Source of the DNA: Acd1 sp049973945
GTDB taxonomy: Archaea > Thermoproteota > Thermoprotei_A > Sulfolobales > Sulfolobaceae
Direction: 5' to 3'
Length of the DNA stretch: 33,678 nt
Assembly: GCA_049973945.1 (NCBI GenBank)
Contig: JBMFJH010000018.1
Span: forward strand, 1 to 33,678
Shown here: one piece after another, positions 8,139 through 15,625 of the stretch
Layout: the number at the start of each line of letters is the position of its first letter
How positions within the stretch are numbered: the stretch's first letter is position 1
Translations under genes and position numbers: made by a program
Notes under the pieces: model-generated
Databases searched by the model: none
What the model was told of the DNA's origin: nothing
What the model saw: only the letters and a program-made list of their open reading frames with translations

Positions 8139-8835
8139 CCTTCTTCTTTAAACCCACGTAGGCGTAGAACAGCTTCAGGGCCTTCTCCTCTACCATCTTC
8201 AAGTCCAAGTACTTGGAGGCGACAGTCACGTAATAGTCGTTCGTTTTGCCCTTCTTGGCGTAAATCTCGTATATCTTCTCGTAATCCTTCGGGTTCGCCC
8301 CGCCTAGACAGGCCAACTTGGGCACGACGGACTTTAGGTAGAAGCTCAAGTAGGCCCTCAGCAGACCCTCCTTCGGTTTGCCCATGGCTATCACTCCTAA
8401 GACCTTCCTCGATACCCTCACCATTTCCTTAACGACCGCCTCGTAGTCGTCCGCCGCGTGCAAGGCGAACGTGCTTACCACCACGTCAAAGCTGTCGTCC
8501 CTGAAGGGCAGGTGGTCGAATGAAGCCAGGACTTTGTCGTCCTCCACTAGCGCGTTCTTCAGCATGTTTTCCGCGTAGTCGATTAAGACGTAAAACGCCC
8601 TGACCCCAAGCCTCTGAAAGACGTAGGTGGTCTCCCCCTTCCCTGAGGCCACGTCTAGCACGGTAGCCGGTTCGTTTTCGAACTTCAGCACGCTTTTCGC
8701 CAGCTCTACCCTCCACTTGACGTCTAGGCCGAAGCTGATCAGCCTGTTGGCCCTGTCGTAGCTTTTGGGAATTTTGTCGTATACTTTCCTGAGCTCTTCG
8801 TCGGTGACCCCTTCGAAGCGGTCGTATGAGTCCAA
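8128..8835 (-). CDS. Class I SAM-dependent methyltransferase, UbiE/MenG-like
   Basis: A 235-residue methyltransferase. The N-terminal block YDKIPKSYDRANRLISFGLD followed by WR matches the UbiE/MenG pattern YD-x-x-N-x-x-x-S-x-G-x-D-x-x-WR. SAM-binding motif I is VLDVASGKG (about 59-67), and the later block DHLPFRDDSFDVVVSTFAL is motif II/III. UbiE/MenG enzymes methylate quinone precursors; here the likely substrate is an archaeal quinone of the caldariella or related type, but this is inferred. The frame is open to 8994, but that extension is poor in homology and crosses the promoter. TTG 8835 is chosen because a TATA-like box lies 27 bases upstream and the family N-terminus begins just after. 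Confidence 0.82.
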   Translation of the reverse strand: MDSYDRFEGVTDEELRKVYDKIPKSYDRANRLISFGLDVKWRVELAKSVLKFENEPATVLDVASGKGETTYVFQRLGVRAFYVLIDYAENMLKNALVEDDKVLASFDHLPFRDDSFDVVVSTFALHAADDYEAVVKEMVRVSRKVLGVIAMGKPKEGLLRAYLSFYLKSVVPKLACLGGANPKDYEKIYEIYAKKGKTNDYYVTVASKYLDLKMVEEKALKLFYAYVGLKKKVKP

Positions 8836-8857
8836 CGAGAAGAAGTCTGGCGAGCGA

Positions 8858-8866
8858 TTATGTAAA
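8858..8866 (-). promoter_or_regulatory. TATA-like box for the UbiE-like methyltransferase
   Basis: tttacataa on the minus strand, centred 27 bases before TTG 8835. It supports the short reading of the gene. Confidence 0.45.
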
Positions 8867-8974
8867 TGTTGTTTCGAGTCGGGCGGAAGGTCGGATTTGT
8901 GCGCGGCGGCGGAATCGGCATACGCGTAACTCGCATTAATAACATGCCGAAGGATGACTGCAGGAAAGATCGTA

Positions 8975-8988
8975 CTATATATAAAAAA
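8975..8988 (+). promoter_or_regulatory. Strong TATA-like element upstream of the NiCoT gene
   Basis: The run tatatataaaaaaa is the most AT-rich element of the 220-base gap between the methyltransferase and nickel transporter. It would start a transcript near 9007-9010, inside the candidate operator, with a leader of about 47 bases. A second T-rich box at 9012-9020 could give a shorter leader. Confidence 0.4.
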
Positions 8989-8997
8989 ATTCACGTG

Positions 8998-9012
8998 TGG
9001 ATATGATGTCCA
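8998..9012. promoter_or_regulatory. Candidate operator (15-base near-palindrome) before the NiCoT gene
   Basis: TGGATATGATGTCCA has two seven-base arms around a central base with one mismatched pair. It lies ten bases downstream of a strong TATA-like run and directly before a second T-rich box, where a bound repressor would block transcription. A metal-responsive regulator would make sense for a nickel/cobalt permease, but no regulator gene is adjacent and the site could be chance. Confidence 0.3.
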
Positions 9013-9055
9013 TTTTTTAACCCCCTCCGCCTTTCCCTTTGTCGGCGAGTGTTGT

Positions 9056-10132
9056 ATGGCAGGAGGTTCGAAAGCGAGGAATTTCGCCCCTCTAATAGTC
9101 TTTTTCGCGGTAGAGGCCGTGATAACCGGGCTCTTGTTCCTCTGGCTAATGGAGCTGAGCAGTCAGCTAGGTACGGTGGATTATGAGGGACAAGCGGTCA
9201 CAGTCGTGACGTTGGGAATTCTGGCCTATACTTTCGGTCTCAGGCACGCGGTGGACGCAGACCACCTGGCCGCCATCGACAACGCCACCAGGAAGCTCAC
9301 CCAGGAAGGTAAGGACGCCAGGTTCGCGGGGCTCTTCTTCTCCCTGGGACACTCGAGCGTCGTCATTATTCTGTCCGTACTCCTCATGGTGAGCACGAGG
9401 GCTATCGAGTCCTACATACCAGAACTCCAGGCCATAGGAGGCTTGATAGGCACGTTGATCAGCGCTGGGTTCCTGTACGTGATAGGCCTCCTGAACTTCC
9501 TGGTGTTCTTCGAGATCTACGAGATATACAAGAGGCTAAGGACGGAGGGCCTTAAGGAGGAAGAACTGAGCCAGCTCCTGTTGAAGAGGGGGTTCATGGC
9601 GAGGTACTTCGGCAGGCTCTTCAAGATAGTCGACAAGCAGTACTACCTCTACCCAATCGGCTTCCTCTTTGGTTTGGGCTTTGAGACGGCTTCCGAGACA
9701 GCCCTTTTAGCGCTCTCCGCAATAGCCTCGGCCACAACGTCAGTGCCACTCTACAGCCTGCTAGTGTTCCCGCTCTTGTTCGCCGCGGGGATGACCACTC
9801 TGGACACGGCGGACGGCTTCTTCATGACCTCAGCCTACAGGTGGGCCTTCGACAAGCCGCTCAGGAAGATATGGTACAACCTCACCATGACAATAATCTC
9901 CGTCATGGTGGCCTGGGTAGTCGGTACCCTCGAAACCCTAGGACTGATACAGAGCGAGTTCAACCTAAGTGGCGGACTGTGGGACTGGATCGCGACGGTG
10001 ATGGAAGTGTGGTGGCTGAACTTAGGGGTAATGATAGTGGCCCTGTTCGCGGCGACCTGGGCCGTCTCGATCGCCGTTTACAAATTAAGAGTGGAGAGGT
10101 TAGAGGGCTTGACCAAAGAGCAGAGGCTCTGA
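9056..10132 (+). CDS. High-affinity nickel/cobalt permease, NiCoT family (HoxN/NixA type)
   Basis: A 358-residue membrane protein that imports Ni2+ and/or Co2+ for metalloenzymes or cobamides. Four family signatures are visible: RHAVDADHLAAIDN (about 63-76; the H-x4-DH motif in helix 2 binds metal), FSLGHSSVV, LGFETASETALLAL and AGMTTLDTADGFFM. About eight helices are expected. The open frame reaches back to 8954, but ATG 9056 begins the conserved part and the upstream stretch contains promoter-like AT runs. The gene stands alone; no nickel enzyme, cobalamin gene or metal regulator is adjacent. Choice between nickel and cobalt cannot be made by eye. Confidence 0.93.
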   Translation: MAGGSKARNFAPLIVFFAVEAVITGLLFLWLMELSSQLGTVDYEGQAVTVVTLGILAYTFGLRHAVDADHLAAIDNATRKLTQEGKDARFAGLFFSLGHSSVVIILSVLLMVSTRAIESYIPELQAIGGLIGTLISAGFLYVIGLLNFLVFFEIYEIYKRLRTEGLKEEELSQLLLKRGFMARYFGRLFKIVDKQYYLYPIGFLFGLGFETASETALLALSAIASATTSVPLYSLLVFPLLFAAGMTTLDTADGFFMTSAYRWAFDKPLRKIWYNLTMTIISVMVAWVVGTLETLGLIQSEFNLSGGLWDWIATVMEVWWLNLGVMIVALFAATWAVSIAVYKLRVERLEGLTKEQRL

Positions 10133-10171
10133 TCTTTTCGGCTAGGAACATCAACTCCTTTTTCCCCAAAG

Positions 10172-11272
10172 TCACTTTCCGCTGAACCCTTTCGACCCGA
10201 ACTTCGATATGGGCATGACGAAGGCGAGCTCGGCGAGCGAGACCGCGGTCGCTAGGGCGAAGGAGCTCTGTAAGTCTATTCCTGCCAGCGTGAACAGGGC
10301 CACCCCGCCCAGGATCTCCCCCGAGTTTATTATGGCGAGTCCTAACGTGCCCGACCTCTGGCCGGAAAGGGACAACGTGTAGGCGTAAATCACGCTAATG
10401 GCCATCTCGTTGAAGAAGCCCAACAAGAGGAGGCCTATCGCCCACAGCTCCCTGAAGTATATTAAGACCGCGGGGGCAACGCCGAGGGCGGAGACGGCCA
10501 GGACTTCGAACGGCCTGGCGAGGCTCTTCCTGGACAACAGAAGGGAGAACCCTCCGGCCGCAGAAGCCAACGTAGCTAACGTCTCAATGAGGGAGGACTC
10601 GGAAGGAGGGACGTCGTAGGCAAGGTAAACGTAAGTAGGGAACAGCTCCGTCACGAGATAGTAGACCCCCCAGACTCCGCTCGTTGCCAAGGCCATGAGC
10701 GCTAAAGCTACCGCGTTCCTCCCATTAGCCTCTGCGAAGTAGTTAGGATAGTCGGAGAGGAGGTTGAGCAAACCTAAGATGGCTGTAACGGAACCCACTA
10801 CCACCGCCACCGGGCCGAACCCGTAGAGCGCCTCGAGGGGGCCGAGGAGTAGCCCGAAGGTACCGCCGACTGAGAAAAGGGCGTTGTAAAGCCCCATCGC
10901 CTTCTGCTCCTCGCCCTGGTTCAGCCTGGCCAGAGTTCCGCCGGCCGAGGAGAAGAAGAGGCTCGCCCCGACTCCGGTGAGGAAGTAGAACGCCAACACT
11001 TCAGTAGGGCTCTTCGCCAACCCCAGCGCCATCTCGCTCGCCCCGATGATCATGAGCCCTAGGGAGTAGGCCCTCTTAGCCCCGAGCCTCGACGATACTA
11101 GGGCGGAGGGGACCTGCATCAGGCCAGTCGCCACGAAGAACGAGGACACTACAAGCGAAGCGAAGGAGCTCTCCAGCCCGTAGGCCTTGAGCATCCCTGG
11201 GACTGCTGGGGCCACGAAGAACCAGGCTATGGCGTAGACCGCCCTGGAGAGGAGGATAAGCTTCCCCTTCAT
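10172..11272 (-). CDS. MFS transporter (12-helix, substrate unknown)
   Basis: A 366-residue carrier with about 12 helices. The helix 2-3 loop LVSSRLGAKRAYSLGLM (about 57-73) is a recognisable MFS motif A variant that lacks the usual aspartate. Helix 4 has YFLTGVGASLFFSSAGG, and the linker between halves is short. ATG 11272 overlaps the stop of the preceding exported-protein gene (ATGA at 11269-11272), so the two are translationally coupled. Substrate unknown. Confidence 0.85.
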   Translation of the reverse strand: MKGKLILLSRAVYAIAWFFVAPAVPGMLKAYGLESSFASLVVSSFFVATGLMQVPSALVSSRLGAKRAYSLGLMIIGASEMALGLAKSPTEVLAFYFLTGVGASLFFSSAGGTLARLNQGEEQKAMGLYNALFSVGGTFGLLLGPLEALYGFGPVAVVVGSVTAILGLLNLLSDYPNYFAEANGRNAVALALMALATSGVWGVYYLVTELFPTYVYLAYDVPPSESSLIETLATLASAAGGFSLLLSRKSLARPFEVLAVSALGVAPAVLIYFRELWAIGLLLLGFFNEMAISVIYAYTLSLSGQRSGTLGLAIINSGEILGGVALFTLAGIDLQSSFALATAVSLAELAFVMPISKFGSKGFSGK

Positions 11273-11652
11273 ATCACTACCACTATCTCGTAGTTGCTCG
11301 CCACTACCGAGACCTGGACCTGGATAGTGACGTTACCGTGAGGCGGAATGACCACGGGAGTCGAGGGGATTGTCTGCTCCGTGACGCCGTTCACCTTAAC
11401 GTAGTACACCACTACCGAGTAGTTCTCGTTGTTGTGTAGCGTGATTTGGGCGAACGCCCCGGGGTAGACTATTGGGGGAAAGTAGGAGCCCACGACCTCG
11501 ACGTTCACCGGGTACTGATAGGACTCCAGCCTGACCTGATAGCTGCTCAGGAGCGCCGAGGGCTTGAAGAGAATAACGGGGCTCAGGAGGAGGAGTGTCA
11601 AAGCGGCCACGGCGACTAGCGAGACCCTCAAACTGGGAGTAGTTACCGACAT
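11269..11652 (-). CDS. Membrane-anchored extracytosolic beta-domain protein, unknown function
   Basis: A 127-residue protein with one N-terminal hydrophobic helix (about 8-29, LVAVAALTLLLLSPVILF), followed by about 90 residues of alternating hydrophobic and polar residues with N-glycosylation sequons (NYS, NVT). The pattern, with repeated short strands such as QITLHNNENYSVVVYYVKVNG, looks like a single immunoglobulin-like or CARDB-like fold outside the membrane. It sits six bases after the 324-residue membrane protein and overlaps the MFS gene by ATGA. No named family recognised. It may be a small accessory subunit of the neighbouring membrane proteins. Confidence 0.7.
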   Translation of the reverse strand: MSVTTPSLRVSLVAVAALTLLLLSPVILFKPSALLSSYQVRLESYQYPVNVEVVGSYFPPIVYPGAFAQITLHNNENYSVVVYYVKVNGVTEQTIPSTPVVIPPHGNVTIQVQVSVVASNYEIVVVI

Positions 11653-11658
11653 CGCAAT

Positions 11659-12633
11659 TTAACTCTGTTCGCCACCCAACTGTTGCCTCAGGTAGACTTG
11701 GCTGATCCCATACTTAATGGCCTGGAAGGTCAAGTTGTGCCTTATGGCCAGGGCGAAAGCGACGAGGCCCATAGCAGTTAAGGCGAAGGAGGCCTCCCTT
11801 AAGAACGGCCAAGCCACGTTCGAAGCGAGGAGGGAAAGCACGGAGACCAGGTGGAAAGCCCCGTCGAAGTTGTACCTAGACGTGCTGTAGACTATGCAGT
11901 TTACAAATGAGACCAGCATGAACCCGATGGCGAACGCGTGCACGAAGTCGAAGTCGAGGAGGGAGAACAGGCCCGAGATCAAGAACGAGGCGACGACGAA
12001 GCTAGAAGTAGACCTCAGCGTCCCGGCCCTCACGAGCATCACACCCGAGTAGACCAAGTCCAATAGTCCGAAGACCTGTGGGACGAAGGTGAAGGGTGCT
12101 AAGGCCAACAGGGGGGCCTGCCTCCACCCGAAGAAGGGCTTAGTCCTTAAGGTCGCGGCGAAGATCCCTACGTTAATTCCAAGGACGTAGCTCACGAGCG
12201 GGGGGAAGAGCAACTGGTAATAGCCCGTGAAAACGTAGCCCGTCCAGAACAGGACTGCGAGAACAGGTGAGGCCAGAACCAGCGCGTTTACGGGGAACCT
12301 GCTACCGTAGCTCCTCACGTCCTTCAGGCCCCGGTACATGACGTAAGTCAGAAAAGTGGCGGAAACCGCCTGGGACTGCGGGAGGGGTATCGCGATCGTG
12401 GCCAGGGTTGCGACGTGCGACCAGATGTACTTAGTCGCCGGAAAGAACAGCCTGAGGAACATGCCCTCGTATAGGGCGTAAGCTCCGGCCATCATGAGGT
12501 AGTCGTGATCGAAGGCCCCGAACCTGAGGCTGAGCCCTCCCGACACGAAGTAAACTGCCGCGACGAGCGTGAACGGTACGTGGACGCCCCAAGGCTGAAG
12601 TTCTACTGGCCGCCTCGAACCTTCCTCCGTCAA
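11659..12633 (-). CDS. Polytopic membrane protein of unknown function
   Basis: A 324-residue protein with about ten predicted helices and short loops. Histidines occur inside or at the edge of hydrophobic segments (for example YIWSHVATLATIAIP, DFDFVHAFAIGFMLVSF and FDGAFHLVSVLS), a feature of haem- or metal-binding membrane proteins. The arrangement faintly recalls the NnrS family, but I would not assign it. TTG 12633 lies 28 bases from the TATA-like box cctttaaag (12657-12665), so this gene probably opens the operon that continues with the exported 127-residue protein and the MFS carrier. Confidence 0.75.
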   Translation of the reverse strand: MTEEGSRRPVELQPWGVHVPFTLVAAVYFVSGGLSLRFGAFDHDYLMMAGAYALYEGMFLRLFFPATKYIWSHVATLATIAIPLPQSQAVSATFLTYVMYRGLKDVRSYGSRFPVNALVLASPVLAVLFWTGYVFTGYYQLLFPPLVSYVLGINVGIFAATLRTKPFFGWRQAPLLALAPFTFVPQVFGLLDLVYSGVMLVRAGTLRSTSSFVVASFLISGLFSLLDFDFVHAFAIGFMLVSFVNCIVYSTSRYNFDGAFHLVSVLSLLASNVAWPFLREASFALTAMGLVAFALAIRHNLTFQAIKYGISQVYLRQQLGGEQS

Positions 12634-12656
12634 TTCTCCTCAATATTCGAGGCTTT

Positions 12657-12665
12657 CTTTAAAGG
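12657..12665 (-). promoter_or_regulatory. TATA-like box for the 324-residue membrane protein operon
   Basis: cctttaaag on the minus strand, centred 28 bases before TTG 12633. It supports the TTG start and a leaderless transcript. Confidence 0.5.
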
Positions 12666-12673
12666 CTAGAACC

Positions 12674-13216
12674 TCACCTATTAGGGCCTTCCCCGCCTAA
12701 GAGCCGAACGAGTGCCAGCAACCCCGCCAACTTGACGGAGTCCCCGATTATCGAGAGGTAGCCGAAGTCGTAAAGGTATAGCGGCAACCCCGCCGTGTAG
12801 GCTACGGCCCCCAGGAAGAAGAGGAGGCTGGCCAGACCGTACCTCTTAACCGTAAGGTAAATGCTTATCCCGGCGATCGGCTCAAAGAAGTAGCCTAGGA
12901 TTATGAGCTCTAGGCCCATGAAGGAGTCGTAGAGGAGCAGGAGGCTCAGCCCTAAGGCGGTAGTCGCTATGGCCAAAGGGGCGAACGTCTTGAGCACCCA
13001 GGCCTTGGACAGCCTCGACCTCATGTAGAAGTAAGCTGCTGGGATCGCGAGTAGCCAGACGATGAACATCTGTAACTTCGCCGGCAACGAGAAGGCGTAC
13101 TTGTAGCCGAACGCCTGCAACTGAACGAGCAAGGCCAAGATAGCGACCGCGGCCACCGCGCTCACAGCTATCCCTCTCAGTAGGTCGGGTTTACTTAGGA
13201 CAGGTTTCTCTCCCAC
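12674..13216 (-). CDS. Membrane protein of unknown function (about six helices)
   Basis: A 180-residue hydrophobic protein with about six helices (about 14-34, 47-65, 75-97, 100-118, 124-145, 150-172). No motif recognised. GTG 13216 lies 27 bases from the TATA-like box at 13238-13247 and would be leaderless. It precedes the 324-residue membrane protein by 40 bases on the same strand, with a separate promoter between, so it may be part of the same functional group. Histidine and charged residues within helices are few, which argues against a redox-cofactor role. Confidence 0.72.
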   Translation of the reverse strand: MGEKPVLSKPDLLRGIAVSAVAAVAILALLVQLQAFGYKYAFSLPAKLQMFIVWLLAIPAAYFYMRSRLSKAWVLKTFAPLAIATTALGLSLLLLYDSFMGLELIILGYFFEPIAGISIYLTVKRYGLASLLFFLGAVAYTAGLPLYLYDFGYLSIIGDSVKLAGLLALVRLLGGEGPNR

Positions 13217-13237
13217 GAGTGTGATAATCTCTTTTCG

Positions 13238-13247
13238 TATATTTAAA
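13238..13247. promoter_or_regulatory. Bidirectional TATA-like box between 13216 (minus) and the 13266 leader (plus)
   Basis: tatatttaaa reads as a TATA box on both strands. On the minus strand it is 27 bases before GTG 13216. On the plus strand it predicts a transcript starting near 13267-13271, which coincides with the 5' side of the closing stem of the candidate structured RNA. Confidence 0.55.
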
Positions 13248-13265
13248 ATGATGTATAAAATCGGC

Positions 13266-13365
13266 CGAGTCGAGCGAAGGGCTGAAGCCTCTCACTCTAG
13301 GAGTCTCGGGTGACGAAGTGCCTGGACTCGGGAGGCCTCGCAAAAGCACGGCGAGGCACGACTCG
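13266..13365 (+). ncRNA. Candidate structured RNA or structured 5' leader
   Basis: A GC-rich stretch in an otherwise AT-rich gap. CGAGTCG at 13266-13272 pairs perfectly with CGACTCG at 13359-13365, closing a domain of 100 bases. Just inside its 3' side, GCCTCGC (13335-13341) and GCGAGGC (13351-13357) form a perfect seven-pair hairpin with a nine-base loop. Further possible helices are ggc/gcc around a TGAA tetraloop (13280-13289) and GAGTC (13301-13305) with GACTC (13325-13329). A TATA-like box at 13238-13247 places a start at the first stem. It ends 35 bases before ATG 13401, which has a purine-rich GAGGAAAG at 13390-13397. Could be a regulatory leader or a free RNA; not a tRNA, and no C/D box pattern fits. 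Confidence 0.35.
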
Positions 13366-13400
13366 TGAAGGACTTTCAAGCACAAAGGCGAGGAAAGTTC

Positions 13401-13751
13401 ATGAACGACCCGAAGTGGGGGGAGTTGGACAGGGAGGAACTCGAAGGTCTACTCGGGGAGGAGTGGAAAGACCTAGTAGACGTAGTTCTCGACCGCTTCG
13501 TGGGCGACCTAGAAGTGGAGGGTGAGAAGGTACTTGAGGAAGGTGGTATCTCGGTTTACCAGGGAGGCAGGGGAGTCTATGTGGTGTTTCCGCCTGTGGT
13601 CGTTTGGATAAGGAACCTGAGCGGGATAGAACTCAACTCGATCGTATACACGGCGGAAAGGGCTAAGGACAAAAGGAAGGCCTTCGCAGAGCTTATCGTT
13701 GAGTACGTCGTGCTGAAGAAGGCGGGTTTCTTAGGAAGGCTCAAACCTTGA
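13401..13751 (+). CDS. Small acidic protein of unknown function
   Basis: A 116-residue soluble protein. It begins with an acidic helical region (DREELEGLLGEEWKDLVDVVLDRF as consecutive short blocks), followed by a strand-rich middle (GISVYQGGRGVYVVFPPVVVWIRN) and a C-terminal helix (KRKAFAELIVEYVVLKKAGF). No family recognised. ATG 13401 is preferred over the in-frame GTG at 13365, which lies in the closing stem of the structured leader; a purine-rich GAGGAAAG sits four bases before the ATG, unusual here where most genes are leaderless. The 3' end overlaps the convergent membrane-protein gene by 11 bases. Confidence 0.65.
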   Translation: MNDPKWGELDREELEGLLGEEWKDLVDVVLDRFVGDLEVEGEKVLEEGGISVYQGGRGVYVVFPPVVVWIRNLSGIELNSIVYTAERAKDKRKAFAELIVEYVVLKKAGFLGRLKP

Positions 13752-14166
13752 ACTTGTGGGCCATCGCCCCCGCGAAAGCCCCGTTAAGGACGTTGGCGAC
13801 GACGAGTAGCCCCAAGAAGCTCTGAGGGTACTGGCTAATCACTCCGGGGAAAGCGTAGGGTAGCATTGAGAAGAACAGGTACCCCAGCGTGGTAAAAGTC
13901 GCGACAGACCTCACGTTCCTCAGTTCGGATCTCAAAGGCATGGTGGGGGCCACGAAAGCCCACATCAGGCCTAGGACGATGAGCTGGATCACACCGACAG
14001 CGGGAGATATTATCAGATCCAGAAGGGGCGCGGTTCCAATGAAGGAGGGAGGGTAAAAGAGCTTGACTGCGGCCGAGACTACGAAGGTTACGAACGTCAA
14101 GACGAACGAGTACCCTACCGCGGTGGCCATCTCCCAGCTGAGCTCTCTCACGCTACTGCTGTTCAC
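13741..14166 (-). CDS. Four-helix membrane protein in the SPFH cluster
   Basis: A 141-residue protein with four hydrophobic helices (about 12-35, 45-70, 84-105, 115-135). No motif recognised. GTG 14166 lies inside the SPFH gene, whose stop is at 14153, so the two overlap by 14 bases and are probably translated together. It is the last gene of the cluster 16183-13741. It may be the membrane anchor that recruits the otherwise soluble SPFH protein; this is inferred from the overlap and the lack of a membrane segment in the SPFH protein. Confidence 0.75.
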   Translation of the reverse strand: MNSSSVRELSWEMATAVGYSFVLTFVTFVVSAAVKLFYPPSFIGTAPLLDLIISPAVGVIQLIVLGLMWAFVAPTMPLRSELRNVRSVATFTTLGYLFFSMLPYAFPGVISQYPQSFLGLLVVANVLNGAFAGAMAHKFKV

Positions 14167-15028
14167 CCTGTTTTCCCTCCTCCTCCCCTCCTTTCTTCTC
14201 GACCGCCTTAAGCAGGCTGAACTGATCTCCTAGTGTAACTATAGTGGACAGGTTGGGATAATACGGCACTCCCAAAATCATGTTTACCGCCGCCGGGTCG
14301 CTCTTCTCAGCCATGATCCTCGCGAGTCCGGCCCTCACCGCGTCGTACACTTCAAGACCCAAGTCCCTCAGCTGTATTATCCTCCTCAGCTCAGGGTCCT
14401 GCGGTACCAGCCTGGTCACCCTAACCGAGAACAGGTCTACCCCGATTTCGGCGAGGAACTGCTTGAGGGCTCCTGTGACGGCCGTGGATATGTCGGCGAA
14501 CTTCTTGAAGACCTCGGTTAGCTTGACGTGGTTGAGAATGGAAGCGACTTCCTGGTCCACTATCGGTGAAATGTAGTGTGCGAGGTCGGCGTCAGTAAAC
14601 GTGAGCCCGGAGAACTGGATGTTGGTGACGAAGAGCTCGGGCTTGGACACCCTGAAATAGGCGGCGACCTCGTACTCGAGGGGAACTAAGTCGTCGGTCT
14701 GCGAGACCCCGGTAATCCTCACCTCGTGCCTCGTCGTGGACACGAAGTAAACTATTGTGTCGTAAGGCAATTGGGTATACCTCAACTGCGAGAGGACCGC
14801 TGAGAGCGGGTTCTGGGGGGTCTGTATGTTGTGAGAGCCTGGTGGCAGGACAGCCCTTACCTGGCCTTGGATGACCACGACCGCCATTTCCGTGGGCTGA
14901 ACGATGATCAAGGACTTCGATGTTATGTACTCCCTAGGGTACCTGAATACAAGCACGTTTGAAGCCATGTATGAGGTGCCGTCCTCCTTCTCGGTCGATA
15001 TTACCTGTCCCCTAATCGATATGGACAT
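14153..15028 (-). CDS. SPFH/band-7 domain protein, YdjI-like ('virion core protein' group)
   Basis: A 291-residue soluble protein of the SPFH superfamily (stomatin, prohibitin, flotillin). Residues about 25-75 read VLVFRYPREYITSKSLIIVQ then an EMAVVVIQGQ segment and PPGSHNIQT, which match the first strands of the B. subtilis YdjI-type group as I remember it (RYP...I..GS.LIV...Q.AVF...G....PG.H.L.T). The central domain ends with the helix GALKQFLAEIGVDLFSVRVTRLVP, typical of the late SPFH region. There is no N-terminal hydrophobic hairpin. A lysine/glutamate-rich tail ends the protein. YdjI relatives occur with PspA-family proteins in membrane-stress operons; no PspA is present here, but a coiled-coil protein lies just upstream. 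Confidence 0.85.
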   Translation of the reverse strand: MSISIRGQVISTEKEDGTSYMASNVLVFRYPREYITSKSLIIVQPTEMAVVVIQGQVRAVLPPGSHNIQTPQNPLSAVLSQLRYTQLPYDTIVYFVSTTRHEVRITGVSQTDDLVPLEYEVAAYFRVSKPELFVTNIQFSGLTFTDADLAHYISPIVDQEVASILNHVKLTEVFKKFADISTAVTGALKQFLAEIGVDLFSVRVTRLVPQDPELRRIIQLRDLGLEVYDAVRAGLARIMAEKSDPAAVNMILGVPYYPNLSTIVTLGDQFSLLKAVEKKGGEEEGKQGEQQ

Positions 15029-15090
15029 AATCTTCTCAGGAACTTTCTAATTCATCATCTGCATAAAAACTTAATCAACATAGGTCTAAT

Positions 15091-15573
15091 TCACTTTTGA
15101 CCGGCTAACTCGGGAGGGTAGAAGAGTTTAGCCCTGTCCCACCAGGCCTTCCTCAACGAGTCCAAAGTCTTTGTAATCGAGTCGAGGTCTCTGGATTCGG
15201 AAAGTTTCTCGACCTGAGACGCTAGGCCCACGAGCTGGAGGTCATACTGGTAAATTCGCTCTAACTGCTCGGCGTGTATCTTCCATCTTGCGTAAACGTC
15301 GACTCCCCCACTTTGTGCCGAATTGATCTCCCCTACAATCTCCCTTATCTTGCTCGTCAGGTCGTCTATAGTTCTTAACCTCTCGTCGAAGGGGCTCCTC
15401 CTGGCTATCTCGGACATGTATTTGGCCAAGTTGTTGTTCGCGTTCTCGAGCCTGTCGATCATGTAGCGCCTCACGAGCATGTCGTCCTGCCAAATGAGGT
15501 CCTTGACCTTGTAGCCCCTGTAACCGGGGATCATCAGCTGAAGCTGTTCCAACGGTGTCAGCTCGCGGGGCAT
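15091..15573 (-). CDS. Coiled-coil protein with N-terminal PGYRGYK motif, SPFH partner
   Basis: A 160-residue, largely helical protein. The N-terminal block LMIPGYRGYKVKDLIWQDD followed by MLVRRYMIDRLE is a recognisable motif (PGYRGYK, then a charged helix) that I recall from short bacterial and archaeal proteins encoded next to SPFH genes, though I cannot name a Pfam family. The remainder forms two long amphipathic helices (about 40-85 and 98-145) likely to make a coiled coil. It is separated from the SPFH gene by 62 bases with a TATA-like aagtttttatgc (15061-15072) before the latter. In YdjF-I operons the coiled-coil slot is filled by PspA; this protein may take a comparable role, which is inference. 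Confidence 0.75.
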   Translation of the reverse strand: MPRELTPLEQLQLMIPGYRGYKVKDLIWQDDMLVRRYMIDRLENANNNLAKYMSEIARRSPFDERLRTIDDLTSKIREIVGEINSAQSGGVDVYARWKIHAEQLERIYQYDLQLVGLASQVEKLSESRDLDSITKTLDSLRKAWWDRAKLFYPPELAGQK

Positions 15574-15625
15574 CTCTACTCCTATTCTGATTTTTCTCCC
15601 CGTTTATAATTCTGTTCAGACGCCC

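Noticed and set aside
8836..8994. N-terminal extension of the methyltransferase frame
   Set aside because: Contains promoter-like elements, lacks family similarity and would overlap the upstream region of the divergent gene.
8954..9055. N-terminal extension of the NiCoT frame
   Set aside because: It runs over TATA-like runs and the candidate operator; the family's conserved part begins after ATG 9056.
13266..13365. Seven-pair closing stem considered as a tRNA acceptor
   Set aside because: No T-loop sequence, no D-arm signature and the last hairpin has seven pairs and a nine-base loop, so it is not a tRNA.
15036..15058. On the minus strand ATGATGA followed after exactly 12 bases by CTGA, resembling a C box and D' box of an archaeal C/D guide RNA
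   Set aside because: No C' or final D box follows, it overlaps the expected promoter and start of the SPFH gene, and such short motifs occur by chance.
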